From Streptococcus mitis (GTDB taxonomy: Bacteria > Bacillota > Bacilli > Lactobacillales > Streptococcaceae), in the NCBI RefSeq assembly GCF_000722765.2, contig NZ_CP028415.1, positions 1,680,501 through 1,744,500 on the forward strand: DNA of 64,000 nucleotides. The letters are read 5' to 3'. The position numbers and the translations under genes were made by a program. Positions 10,857 through 19,310 of the stretch are shown piece after piece. The notes beneath the pieces were generated by a model, which had not been told where the DNA came from, made no database searches, and saw only the letters and a program-made list of their open reading frames with translations. Each line of letters begins with the position of its first letter. Position 1 is the stretch's first letter.

Positions 10857-11333
10857 TTAATCGCGGGTAAATCCAGTTGCGCCAGTTCGAGCAATATTGC
10901 GAATACCGTATGGTCGAATGACTCGCAATAGAGCTTCACTCTTTTCAGCATTTCCTGTCATCTGAATGGTAATCGAGCTTGGTGCTACGTCCACCACTGT
11001 TGCACGGAAAGGTTGAATAATCGCTAGAATCTCAGCGCGCTTCTCAGCTGGCGCTGACACCTTAACCAAAATTACCTCGCGCTCCAAATGAGGCTTGTCT
11101 GTAATATCTCGAATGCGAATCACATCAATCTGACGATTGAGTTGCTTAATGATTTGCTCCACTTCATCATGAGAAGCTACATCAATAATAATGGTGATAC
11201 GCGATACATTCGGATCTTCTGTTGCTCCAACAGAGATGCTTTCAATATTAACCTGACGACGAGATAGGACACCTGTAAAGCGATTGAGGACTCCTGAACG
11301 ATTTTGTAGTTTTGCTGTTAACATTCTACGCAT
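10857..11333 (-). CDS. ilvN: Acetolactate synthase small (regulatory) subunit
   Basis: Regulatory subunit that activates the IlvB catalytic subunit and carries valine feedback control. The 158 residues begin MRRMLTAKLQNRSGVLNRFTGV, an ACT domain that normally binds valine at the dimer interface, and have a C-terminal ALS_ss_C-type domain (about 85-158). The start overlaps the 3' end of ilvB by 8 bases, so the two are translationally coupled. The stop codon touches a BOX element. Confidence 0.94.
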   Translation of the reverse strand: MRRMLTAKLQNRSGVLNRFTGVLSRRQVNIESISVGATEDPNVSRITIIIDVASHDEVEQIIKQLNRQIDVIRIRDITDKPHLEREVILVKVSAPAEKRAEILAIIQPFRATVVDVAPSSITIQMTGNAEKSEALLRVIRPYGIRNIARTGATGFTRD

Positions 11334-13026
11334 GGAACTTCACCCCCAACATCTCATGATTACTCTTACCAGCTGGTACCATCGGTAACACCTGTTCCTT
11401 ACGAGAAATATCTACCTCAATTAGCATAGGAACATCCTCAGTGATGACTTCAAGTTCTTGAGCCAAGGTCTCGGGATTGTCAAACTTATAGTTTTTAATT
11501 CCATAAGCTTGCGCCATCAATTGGAAATCAGGAAGAGTATCAAAGACCGACTCAGATGTTCTACCTTCATAGAAGGATTCCTGCCACTGGCGAACCATTC
11601 CAAGCGAGTGGTTGTTCAGCATAACCACCTTGATTGGCACCTTGTAGATGTTCAGAATAGCCAATTCTTGGTTGGTCATTTGGAAACCACCATCCCCAAC
11701 AAACAAGACTACTTCCTTATCTGGGTTAGCAATTTTAGCTCCAATTGCTGCTGGAATTCCGAATCCCATCGTTCCCAAACCACCTGAAGTCACTAACTGA
11801 CGTTCATTTTGGTAGGGATAATACTGGGCTGTCCACATTTGGTGTTGACCAACGTCTGTTACCACAATGGCATCTCCGTTAGTTAATTCACCAATTCGTT
11901 CAATAACAGCTTGCGGCTGAACCACACGCTCTTTCTTATCATAAGAACGAACACGGTTCTTGTCTTTAGTAACTTTTTCAATCCATTTTTCAGTATTGTT
12001 ATGAACTGTCGGTTCTGCTAGTAACATTTGCAAGGCTTTCTTAGCATCTCCAACTACTGGAATATCTGCACTGATAATCTTACCAATCTCAGCTGGGTCA
12101 ATATCAATGTGAGCAACCTTTGCATTCTTAGCAAAAGTCTTAGGATTCCCCGTCAAGCGGTCATCAAAACGGCAACCAATACTAATCATAAAATCAGCTT
12201 CTGTCATGGCAATATTAGCTGCGAAAGATCCGTGCATGCCTCCCATTCCAAGAAAGAGTGGATGAGTCGTTGCAATCGTACCTTGCCCTAAAAGACTGGT
12301 GACCACCGGAATTTGATAGCGCTCTGCAAATTCATTTAATTCTGCAGCGGCTTCAGCATAACTAATTCCACCACCAGCTAGCAAGACTGGCTTTTTAGCC
12401 TTGGATAATTGCTTCAAGATTTTCTTGATTTGCATATCATTTGGCTCAAGAGTTGGCTGATAGCTTGGTAGGTTCACTTCTGGTGAATAGATGAAGTCGG
12501 TTTCTAAAGCAGATACGTCTTTAGGTAGGTCAATGACGACCGGCCCTGGACGGCCTGTAGTTGCGATATGGACAGCTTCCGTAATGATACGCGGAATATC
12601 AGCTGTCTCACGAACTTGGTAATTGTATTTAGTGATTGGCATGGTAATTCCCACGATGTCTGCCTCCTGAAAGGCATCCTTCCCAATCCCTGCTCGCGCC
12701 ACTTGACCTGTAAAGACCAAAAGGGGAACGCTATCGCTCATGGCATCTGCAATCCCTGTAATGGCATTTGTTGCTCCTGGTCCACTAGTGACGACGGCAA
12801 CACCCAACTTTCCAGTTGATTTGGCATAACCTTCAGCTTCATGCAAACAACCTTGCTCATGGCGTCCTAGAATGTGGCGAATGCCTTTAAAATTATATAT
12901 CGCATCATACAAAGGCAAGACTGCACCACCAGGATAACCAAAGATGGTATCAATTCCTAAATCACGAAGTGTTTCCAAAACTAGGTCCGACCCCGTCTTA
13001 GGAGATTCTAAACTGATTTTCTCCAT
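11326..13026 (-). CDS. ilvB: Acetolactate synthase large (catalytic) subunit
   Basis: ThDP- and FAD-dependent enzyme that condenses pyruvate with pyruvate or 2-oxobutanoate, starting branched-chain amino-acid synthesis. The 566 residues have the N-terminal ThDP domain with GYPGGAVLPLYDA and the catalytic glutamate in GRHEQG. A central FAD domain and a C-terminal ThDP domain with VGDGGFQM to MLNNHSLGM (the GDG-N metal motif) follow. It is first in the ilvBNC operon. A CodY-like box sits just upstream of its promoter, matching known CodY control of this operon. Confidence 0.95.
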   Translation of the reverse strand: MEKISLESPKTGSDLVLETLRDLGIDTIFGYPGGAVLPLYDAIYNFKGIRHILGRHEQGCLHEAEGYAKSTGKLGVAVVTSGPGATNAITGIADAMSDSVPLLVFTGQVARAGIGKDAFQEADIVGITMPITKYNYQVRETADIPRIITEAVHIATTGRPGPVVIDLPKDVSALETDFIYSPEVNLPSYQPTLEPNDMQIKKILKQLSKAKKPVLLAGGGISYAEAAAELNEFAERYQIPVVTSLLGQGTIATTHPLFLGMGGMHGSFAANIAMTEADFMISIGCRFDDRLTGNPKTFAKNAKVAHIDIDPAEIGKIISADIPVVGDAKKALQMLLAEPTVHNNTEKWIEKVTKDKNRVRSYDKKERVVQPQAVIERIGELTNGDAIVVTDVGQHQMWTAQYYPYQNERQLVTSGGLGTMGFGIPAAIGAKIANPDKEVVLFVGDGGFQMTNQELAILNIYKVPIKVVMLNNHSLGMVRQWQESFYEGRTSESVFDTLPDFQLMAQAYGIKNYKFDNPETLAQELEVITEDVPMLIEVDISRKEQVLPMVPAGKSNHEMLGVKFHA

Positions 13027-13064
13027 TGTTCCCCTTTCTCTTCTCTTAAAAATAACTTGTTACT

Positions 13065-13119
13065 ATCATACCATTTTTTCAAAATTTTTCAAGAGAAAAG
13101 AAGAAATTTTCTGAATTTT
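13065..13119 (-). promoter_or_regulatory. ilvB promoter with CodY-like box
   Basis: TTGAAA (13087-13092), a 16-bp spacer and TATGAT (13065-13070). At 13105-13119 the minus strand reads AAAATTCAGAAAATT, 13 of 15 matches to the CodY consensus AATTTTCWGAAAATT. Confidence 0.65.
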
Positions 13120-13197
13120 CTATTTTAACGTTTATTTATGAATGTTATTTTTGTTTTTATAAAAAAGATATCGGTTTCATTTACTAAAAAAGAAAAA

Positions 13198-13222
13198 AGA
13201 ACTGATTTCTCAGTCCTTCATT
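13198..13222 (-). terminator. Terminator after fakA
   Basis: AAGGACTGA / TCAGTTCTT stem with a GAAA loop, then TTTTTTC, just downstream of the fakA stop. Confidence 0.75.
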
Positions 13223-13226
13223 AATC

Positions 13227-14894
13227 TTATTCCACACTAAATAGGTATGGGTAAACTGGTTGTTGGCCTTGGTGAATCTCGACTTCAACATCTTCGAATT
13301 CTTCTGCGATTTCTTGGGCAATTTCATTGGCAAGTTCTTCGCTTCCGTCTTCACCGACATAGAAGGTTACGATTTCACTATATTCATCCAACATATGTTT
13401 CAAGGTTTCTGTCAAAGTTTGGTGCATATCAGGGTTTGACACGAGGATTTTCCCATCCACCATACCAAGATTATCATTTTCATGGATTTCTAAGCCATCA
13501 ATGGTTGTATCACGCACAGCTGTTGTGACGCTTCCACTAACGACATCGCTAAGAGCAGCAGTCATACGCTCTTGATTTTCTTCGATGGACTTGCTTGGAT
13601 CAAAGGCGAGAAGACTTGTCAAACCTTGTGGCAAAGTACGAGATTCCACCACTACTGCTGGTTGCTCCAAAACTTCTGCTGCAGATTGAGCTGCCATGAA
13701 GATATTTTTGTTGTTTGGCAGGAAGATAATGTTACGAGCGTTGACCTGTTCAACAGCCTTGATAAAGTCTTCTGTTGAAGGGTTCATAGTTTGACCGCCT
13801 TCGATAACATAATCTACACCTTGAGAACGGAAGATATCTGCTAGACCTTTACCAGCCACTACAGCAATCAAAGCATACTCTTTTTCTTCAGCTGGTTTGC
13901 TAACTTGGGCAGCTTCTTTTTCAACCTGCGCTTCGTGTTGATTCCGCATATTGTCAACTTTTACCTTGACCAAGCTACCATATTTAAGACCTTCTTGCAT
14001 AACAAGTCCTGGATCTTCTGTATGGACATGGACTTTGACAATTTCATCATCATTGACAACAAGGAGAGAATCCCCAAGTTCATTCAAGTAGTTACGGAAC
14101 TCGTCATAGTCAAAATCTTTGGCATAGGTTGGACCTTGCTTAAGAGCAACCATGATTTCAGTACAATAACCAAAGGTAATGTCCTCAGTCGCTACGTGAC
14201 CAGCCACAGACTTATGATGCTCTGCATTGATCATCTCACTCATGTTGGCAGGAGTCGCTACAAAGTCCTCAGATGCAATATATTCACCAGTAAGAGCTGA
14301 AAGGAAACCTTCATAGATGAAGACTAGTCCTTGACCACCTGAATCCACAACGCCAACTTCTTTCAATACTGGAAGCATATCTGGCGTTTTAGCTAGAGCT
14401 GTTTTAGCACCTTCCAAGGCTGCGCGCATGACTTCAACAGCATCATCTGTCTGCTCAGCCTTTTTCTTAGCACCGATAGCAGCCCCACGAGAAACTGTCA
14501 AAATCGTTCCTTCAACTGGCTTCATCACTGCCTTATAAGCAACTTCTACACCTGATTGGAAGGCAAGGGCCAAGTCTTGACCTGTTAACTCGTCTTTATC
14601 CTTGATAGCTTGTGAAAATCCACGGAAAAGCTGAGACGTAATAACTCCTGAGTTCCCACGCGCACCCATCAAAAGACCTTTGGCAAGAATGCTCGCTACC
14701 TCTCCAACAGTAGAAGCTGGCTTGTCTGCAACTTCTTTAGCTCCATTTTCAATGGTCATTCCCATGTTTGTTCCAGTATCTCCATCTGGAACTGGAAAGA
14801 CGTTTAATGAATTGACATATTCAGCTTGCTTATTCAAGCGAGTTGATGCAGCCTGCACCATTTCTTGAAATAAGCTAGTAGTAATTTTTGACAC
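13227..14894 (-). CDS. fakA: Fatty acid kinase catalytic subunit (DAK2/DhaL-domain protein)
   Basis: ATP-binding partner in the Fak system, which phosphorylates exogenous fatty acids presented by FakB/DegV proteins so they can enter phospholipid synthesis. The 555 residues have an N-terminal DhaL-type kinase domain with FPVPDGDTGTNMGMT (30-44, Mg-ATP aspartates) and GARGNSG. A middle region and a C-terminal DegV-like/FakA domain (about 330-555) follow. It lies 2 bases after asp23, the usual pairing in Firmicutes. The name is by family; older annotation is 'DAK2 phosphatase'. Confidence 0.88.
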   Translation of the reverse strand: MSKITTSLFQEMVQAASTRLNKQAEYVNSLNVFPVPDGDTGTNMGMTIENGAKEVADKPASTVGEVASILAKGLLMGARGNSGVITSQLFRGFSQAIKDKDELTGQDLALAFQSGVEVAYKAVMKPVEGTILTVSRGAAIGAKKKAEQTDDAVEVMRAALEGAKTALAKTPDMLPVLKEVGVVDSGGQGLVFIYEGFLSALTGEYIASEDFVATPANMSEMINAEHHKSVAGHVATEDITFGYCTEIMVALKQGPTYAKDFDYDEFRNYLNELGDSLLVVNDDEIVKVHVHTEDPGLVMQEGLKYGSLVKVKVDNMRNQHEAQVEKEAAQVSKPAEEKEYALIAVVAGKGLADIFRSQGVDYVIEGGQTMNPSTEDFIKAVEQVNARNIIFLPNNKNIFMAAQSAAEVLEQPAVVVESRTLPQGLTSLLAFDPSKSIEENQERMTAALSDVVSGSVTTAVRDTTIDGLEIHENDNLGMVDGKILVSNPDMHQTLTETLKHMLDEYSEIVTFYVGEDGSEELANEIAQEIAEEFEDVEVEIHQGQQPVYPYLFSVE

Positions 14895-14896
14895 AG

Positions 14897-15262
14897 TTAT
14901 TCTCCTACAACTTTGATATTTTGAATGTAGACATTTACAGTCTGAGCAGTAATTCCAAGCTGGTTTTCCAAGCTAAAACGAACACGCTCTTGAATGTTTT
15001 TTGACACTTCGCTAATCTTTGTTCCGTAGCTCAACACGGTATATACATCAACTGCAATACTGCCATCTTCGGCCGCCTTTACGACGACACCTTTGGAATA
15101 ATTTTCCTTACCTAGAAGGGCTTGAAAATTATCTTTGAGGGCATTTTTACTAGCCATACCGACCACACCAAAAATCTCAGTTGCTGCTCCACCTACGACG
15201 GTTGCAATCACTTCATCTGTTAGTTCGATTTGACCATCTTTTGTATTAATTTTTACAGTCAT
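14897..15262 (-). CDS. Asp23/Gls24-family envelope stress protein
   Basis: A 121-residue protein with the conserved core TDEVIATVVGGAATEIFGVVG and the IQERVRFSLE segment of Asp23/Gls24 proteins. Members are linked to alkaline shock and envelope homeostasis, but the biochemical role is unclear. It forms a two-gene unit with fakA (2-base gap). A TAAAAT -10 with TTACAC 16 bp upstream lies about 25 bases ahead of the start. Confidence 0.88.
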   Translation of the reverse strand: MTVKINTKDGQIELTDEVIATVVGGAATEIFGVVGMASKNALKDNFQALLGKENYSKGVVVKAAEDGSIAVDVYTVLSYGTKISEVSKNIQERVRFSLENQLGITAQTVNVYIQNIKVVGE

Positions 15263-15387
15263 CCTTTTTACCTCAACTAGTTGATACTCTATTTTATCAT
15301 ATTTCAGCCCAAGTGTAAAAGCAGAATACTGTATCAGCGGATATTTACTCTATTTTTCAGATGATTTTATACCTACAGTAAAAGAAA

Positions 15388-15406
15388 AAAGACCCTGAGG
15401 TCTCCT
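15388..15406 (-). terminator. Terminator after rpmB
   Basis: AGACC-TCAG-GGTCT followed by TTTTTT on the minus strand, 12 bases after the rpmB stop. Confidence 0.75.
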
Positions 15407-15417
15407 TACTTTTATTA

Positions 15418-15606
15418 TTAAACGCGTTCAACTTTACCTGATTTCAAAGCACGAGCTGAAGCCCAAACTTTTTTAGGTTTACCATCGATAAGAACAGTAA
15501 CTTTTTGAAGGTTTGGTTTTACGGCACGTTTTGTTTGGTTCATCGCGTGTGAACGGTTGTTTCCTGATACAGTCTTACGACCTGTAAAGTAACATACTTT
15601 AGCCAT
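15418..15606 (-). CDS. rpmB: 50S ribosomal protein L28
   Basis: The 62-residue basic protein has the L28 pattern [20 protein letters not shown] and the [15 protein letters not shown] tail. It is a structural component of the large ribosomal subunit. The start follows AGGAGGAAAAC. It is transcribed alone from the promoter at 15665-15693 and ends at its own terminator. No zinc-binding cysteine set is present (only C5), so this is the zinc-free form. Confidence 0.96.
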   Translation of the reverse strand: MAKVCYFTGRKTVSGNNRSHAMNQTKRAVKPNLQKVTVLIDGKPKKVWASARALKSGKVERV

Positions 15607-15664
15607 TGTGTTTTCCTCCTATTAGATCTAATATAGCGGATGTGCTAGCACCACATACCGTACT

Positions 15665-15693
15665 ATGTTATCACACTTTCTTCATTTTTGCAA
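15665..15693 (-). promoter_or_regulatory. rpmB promoter
   Basis: TTGCAA (15688-15693), 17 bp, TAACAT (15665-15670). The leader of about 50 nt contains a small hairpin around GTGCTAGCAC. Confidence 0.7.
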
Positions 15694-15711
15694 GAGAATT
15701 GGAAGATTTTT

Positions 15712-16386
15712 TTATTTAACGTAGACAATCCCCAACTTCCCAAAAGCCACATCTCCACGGATAATCAAGGTTTTGCTGGTTGGCGCTAGAGGAGTATCTG
15801 CCTTGGCTACACCACAGAAAGTTTCTACCTTTAAATCAACTCCCCAATGTTGAGGAACATAGATAACTGCATTCCCAAAACCGACTTCCACTTTCAGGGT
15901 TGCGGTATCTCCTAAAATCTCTGCATTGTCATAATATATCTTGGCATTGCCAAAACCAACTTCTACTTGATCTTCTACCAATTCTTGCTCTTGCTTGTAG
16001 AAAGTCCCACTTCCAAAAGCAACTTCCTTATCTGTTAGAATGGTCTTTTTACCATCATACCACCATTTTTTCCCATTCCAAGTTCTGTTAGAATGAGTGA
16101 TTGCGCTGACACCCATTACGATTAAAATACTTGCCCAGAACAATGACTGATTGGGAATTGGTAAAATGCCATAAAAGTGGTTAGCAATCATTAAGGCTAC
16201 TAGAGCTGTAAAAGAGGCTGAAGTTAAGTGACGACGCAACAAAGCTCCAACTGATTGATAGGCAAAAAATGCAATACCAAGCAAGGGCCAAATTTGCCCA
16301 CCGAATGAAGGGATTCCAAAATTCCCTTGTAATAATATTAAAGCCGCAAAAATAATCAACACAATACCAAATGCTTTCTTTTTCAT
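15712..16386 (-). CDS. LiaF-like membrane protein, partner of the adjacent LytTR regulator
   Basis: The 224 residues have about four N-terminal transmembrane helices (1-105; IVLIIFAALILLQG, IWPLLGIAFFAY, LFWASILIVMGVSAI). A C-terminal beta-solenoid-like domain holds repeated motifs QVEVGFGNAKIYYDN and KVEVGFGNAVIYVPQ, typical of LiaF/DUF2154-type sensors. It follows the LytTR gene with a 4-base gap. In streptococci, such LytTR plus membrane-protein pairs form regulatory systems in which the membrane protein restrains the regulator. That role is inferred here. No kinase gene is adjacent. Confidence 0.8.
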   Translation of the reverse strand: MKKKAFGIVLIIFAALILLQGNFGIPSFGGQIWPLLGIAFFAYQSVGALLRRHLTSASFTALVALMIANHFYGILPIPNQSLFWASILIVMGVSAITHSNRTWNGKKWWYDGKKTILTDKEVAFGSGTFYKQEQELVEDQVEVGFGNAKIYYDNAEILGDTATLKVEVGFGNAVIYVPQHWGVDLKVETFCGVAKADTPLAPTSKTLIIRGDVAFGKLGIVYVK

Positions 16387-16390
16387 GTTC

Positions 16391-16837
16391 TTACCTCATG
16401 TTTCTTAGATTTTCTTTTAGGAGGGATTGGTAATGTCGTGAGACATGAACCTCCTTGTGGGTCTGATAAAAGGAAATGGTGCCCGTTCCTGAAAAGGACT
16501 TGTCCACCGAGTAAACCTGACGGATATTTGCAATAGTCGACTTGGATACCCGACTAAAATAGCGAGGAAGGATAGCCTCTAACTCATAGAGTTTAAGCCG
16601 AACCTCGTAGGCATCTTTCTGGGTATGGGCGTAAATCTTGCTCCCTTCTGTCTCAAAGAAGAGAATTTCCGATAAGTCCAGATAATATTCACCTGTTCCC
16701 TTGTAAAAAATCAACCTCGGAGACTTGGACTCTTGCAAGAGGCGCTGTAAATCCGCAATCTCATCTGTCAAAGTCGCTGCCTTGATGATAATTTCAGTTT
16801 CCTCTAAATTGCTGTCAATTTCGATTCGTAACTTCAT
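16391..16837 (-). CDS. LytTR-family DNA-binding regulator without a receiver domain
   Basis: The 148-residue protein has a short N-terminal region and a LytTR domain at about residues 45-148 (LDLSEILFFETEGSKIYAHT, RYFSRVSKSTIANI, HVSRHYQSLLKENL). It lacks a phospho-acceptor domain, so control probably comes from its membrane partner encoded 4 bases downstream. Its promoter carries two LytTR-type direct repeats (16897-16926), which points to autoregulation. The arrangement resembles the HdrRM/BrsRM systems of S. mutans by family logic; target genes are unknown. Confidence 0.88.
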   Translation of the reverse strand: MKLRIEIDSNLEETEIIIKAATLTDEIADLQRLLQESKSPRLIFYKGTGEYYLDLSEILFFETEGSKIYAHTQKDAYEVRLKLYELEAILPRYFSRVSKSTIANIRQVYSVDKSFSGTGTISFYQTHKEVHVSRHYQSLLKENLRNMR

Positions 16838-16857
16838 TCCATCTCCTTTCTGACTCT

Positions 16858-16926
16858 ACTATATCAAAGCTAAAATAAGAAAACAAGAGCAAAAAAGCAA
16901 GTGGTTACTTTAGACTCGTAAGTGGT
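16858..16926 (-). promoter_or_regulatory. LytTR operon promoter with 21-bp-period direct repeats
   Basis: TTGTTT (16881-16886), 17 bp, TATAGT (16858-16863). Upstream, ACCACTTGC (16897-16905) and ACCACTTAC (16918-16926) are 9-mers separated by 12 bp, the geometry of LytTR sites. The nearer repeat ends 10 bp before the -35, a position suited to activation. Confidence 0.7.
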
Positions 16927-16950
16927 TGTGGAACTCCCTTAACTTACAGG

Positions 16951-17466
16951 TCAACATAGAAAGAAAATCACACCCCACACAAGGGCACAAATATAACCAA
17001 CTAGAACATCCTTAGGAAAATGCACTCCACCTAAGACTCTCACTAGACCGAGGAGGGCTGATAAGGTCAAACAAATCATCCCCATAGTTAGACTAGCATG
17101 CAAGCAAGCCATGGAGATAATGGTTGCTGAAAAGACATGACGACTGGGCATAGACTGACCAGGACTATCTCTGTCAAGTAGCGGGATAATTTCCCAAACT
17201 TCATAAGGCCTAGGAGCATTGATTTTCTTACGAAGAAAGGACAAAATCACAAAACCTGATGCAGGGATAAACACATACATCAAGACCTGTTTCCCAAATC
17301 CTTCTCGGAAATAGATAGTGGTTAACAAGGTCAGATATACTATAGGCATAACTACTACCATGAATCGATTGAAAGTTCTTAACAAGCTCAGAAGAAAGGG
17401 CCTATTTTCAATGTTAGCAGCAATGTAGTCATACCATTCTTGATAATTTTTCATATATTTTCTCAT
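16951..17466 (-). CDS. PAP2-family membrane phosphatase
   Basis: An integral membrane protein of about 171 residues with the type-2 phosphatidic acid phosphatase signature spread over three motifs: K-x-RP in KKINAPRP, PSRH (usual form PSGH) in MPSRHVFSA, and R-x5-H-x3-D in RVLGGVHFPKD. Family members dephosphorylate undecaprenyl pyrophosphate or phosphatidic-acid-like lipids. The start is uncertain: ATG at 17466, GTG at 17469, or ATG at 17451 near the KNYQEW segment. None has a strong Shine-Dalgarno. Its promoter overlaps the terminator of the ABC operon upstream. Confidence 0.85.
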   Translation of the reverse strand: MRKYMKNYQEWYDYIAANIENRPFLLSLLRTFNRFMVVVMPIVYLTLLTTIYFREGFGKQVLMYVFIPASGFVILSFLRKKINAPRPYEVWEIIPLLDRDSPGQSMPSRHVFSATIISMACLHASLTMGMICLTLSALLGLVRVLGGVHFPKDVLVGYICALVWGVIFFLC

Positions 17467-17507
17467 CACTTACTCAAATTTTGCTTACAGGGAAGCACTT
17501 GTCTTCT

Positions 17508-17536
17508 AGTATAGTGCAGAAAAAGAAGGCCGTCAA
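17508..17536 (-). promoter_or_regulatory. PAP2 promoter embedded in the upstream terminator
   Basis: TTGACG (17531-17536), 17 bp, TATACT (17508-17513). The -35 lies in the loop of the terminator hairpin at 17519-17547. Confidence 0.65.
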
Positions 17537-17547
17537 GCCTTCTTTGG
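17519..17547 (-). terminator. Terminator of the MarR-ABC exporter operon
   Basis: AAAGAAGGC-TTGAC-GGCCTTCTTTTT on the minus strand, directly after the stop of the second ABC gene. Confidence 0.8.
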
Positions 17548-17549
17548 GT

Positions 17550-19310
17550 TTATTCTTCTGCTTCGTCTTCTGTAAACTGACTGTTGTAGAGGTCAGCGTA
17601 GAAACCAGCTTGCGCCATCAGCTCATCATGATTTCCTTGCTCAATGATATTTCCATCTTTCATAACCAGAATAAGATCAGCATTACGGATGGTTGACAAG
17701 CGGTGGGCGATGACAAAGGAAGTTCTGCCCTCCATCAAACGATCCATGGCTTTCTGAATCAATTCCTCTGTACGGGTATCAACAGAAGAAGTCGCCTCAT
17801 CCAAAATCAAGAGTGGTGCATCTTTCAGCAAAGCACGAGCAATGGTCAAGAGTTGTTTTTGCCCGACAGACAAGGTCACTATATCGTCCAAGATGGTATC
17901 ATAACCATCTGGTAGGGTCATGATAAAGTGGTGAATCCCCACAGCCTTGCTGGCTTCAATCACATGCTCATCACTAATACCCTTTTGGTTATAGATGAGA
18001 TTATCTCGGATAGTGCCTTCAAAGAGCCAAGTGTCCTGCAAGACCATTGAAAAGGCATCGTGTACTTCCGAACGCTTCATCTCCTTGGTATCTACACCAT
18101 CAATGCGGATACTTCCCTTATCAAACTCATAGAACTTCATCAAAAGATTGACAATGGTTGTCTTACCAGCTCCGGTCGGTCCGACAATGGCAACCTTTTG
18201 ACCTGCATGAGCTGTCGCAGAAAAGTCATGGATAATAGTTCGCTCTGGTGTGTAACCAAAGGAAACTCGTTCAAAGACTACTTGACCTTTCATATCGCTC
18301 AATTGTCTTTCTTTATGGGATTCATCTTCCATCTCCTCTTCAACTAAGAATTCGAAGACACGCCCCATGGCTGCGCTAGCCTGCTGAAGACTGCTAATCC
18401 CTTGAGCGATTTGTGAAAGAGGCTGAGAAAAGATACGAACGTAGGCCATAAAGGCAACGATAATCCCAATACTAATCTGCCCATTCAAGGCCAAGGCTGC
18501 ACCAACGATAATCACTAGGGCATAGCTAAAGTTCCCAATAAACATCATAATCGGCATCATAATCCCTGAAATAAACTGAGATTTCCAGATACTATCATAT
18601 AGACGATGGTTTAATGTTGCAAATTCTTCTTTCGTGCTCTCGATAGCATTGTAACTGGTCACCACATTATGGCCAGAGTACATTTCCTCTACATAGCCAT
18701 TGACAGCTGCCAAATCCTGTTGCTGACTCTTAAAGAAGCTCTGAGATTTGCCCATAAAGACAGACACGAAAGCAAAACCGATAAGAGTTGACACAACCGT
18801 CACCAAGGCTAAAATCCAGTTCATCCCAAACATGGTCACCAAGACTGCCACGACCAGTAAAGTGGATGAAAGAACTGTTCCCAGACTTTGATTGAGAGAC
18901 TGGGCTGCCGTGTCAACGTCATTGGTCACACGAGATAAGGTATCCCCTTGAGAATGTCCATCAAAATACCCCAATGGAAGACGATTAATTTTCTCTGCAA
19001 TCGCTCTTCTCAAACGTTCTGAAAAACGTTGAATGGCTGTTGTAAACAGAAAGGCCTGCAAATAATTTGATAGAAGCCCGATTACATATATAACGGCCAA
19101 AAAACCACCAATAGCTGCAACCGCAGCGACATCCACACTTGTTCCCAGACCACTAGCAATAATATTGGTCATTTCCTTGATACGAGTTGGACCATATACA
19201 GTAATGATATTGGATAAGATTGTTGCTAGAAAGGCGATCAGAAGGGCAAACTGGAGACCTGCAAGATAGGGTTTACTCTGTTTCCATAGAGACATTTTTT
19301 TATTTTCCAT
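17550..19310 (-). CDS. ABC exporter half-transporter B (multidrug type), catalytic-site subunit
   Basis: About 586 residues: six transmembrane helices (1-310) and a C-terminal ATPase with Walker A GPTGAGKTT, signature LSVGQ, Walker B LLILDEATSSVD with the catalytic glutamate, and switch histidine IAHRLST. The start is placed at 19310 (MENKKMSLWKQ), with AGGAGG upstream, overlapping the previous gene by 11 bases; an earlier ATG at 19346 has no such support. The altered signature (V for G) together with the partner's altered Walker B marks a heterodimer with one degenerate ATP site. Substrate unknown; export of drugs, lipids or peptides is plausible. Confidence 0.88.
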   Translation of the reverse strand: MENKKMSLWKQSKPYLAGLQFALLIAFLATILSNIITVYGPTRIKEMTNIIASGLGTSVDVAAVAAIGGFLAVIYVIGLLSNYLQAFLFTTAIQRFSERLRRAIAEKINRLPLGYFDGHSQGDTLSRVTNDVDTAAQSLNQSLGTVLSSTLLVVAVLVTMFGMNWILALVTVVSTLIGFAFVSVFMGKSQSFFKSQQQDLAAVNGYVEEMYSGHNVVTSYNAIESTKEEFATLNHRLYDSIWKSQFISGIMMPIMMFIGNFSYALVIIVGAALALNGQISIGIIVAFMAYVRIFSQPLSQIAQGISSLQQASAAMGRVFEFLVEEEMEDESHKERQLSDMKGQVVFERVSFGYTPERTIIHDFSATAHAGQKVAIVGPTGAGKTTIVNLLMKFYEFDKGSIRIDGVDTKEMKRSEVHDAFSMVLQDTWLFEGTIRDNLIYNQKGISDEHVIEASKAVGIHHFIMTLPDGYDTILDDIVTLSVGQKQLLTIARALLKDAPLLILDEATSSVDTRTEELIQKAMDRLMEGRTSFVIAHRLSTIRNADLILVMKDGNIIEQGNHDELMAQAGFYADLYNSQFTEDEAEE

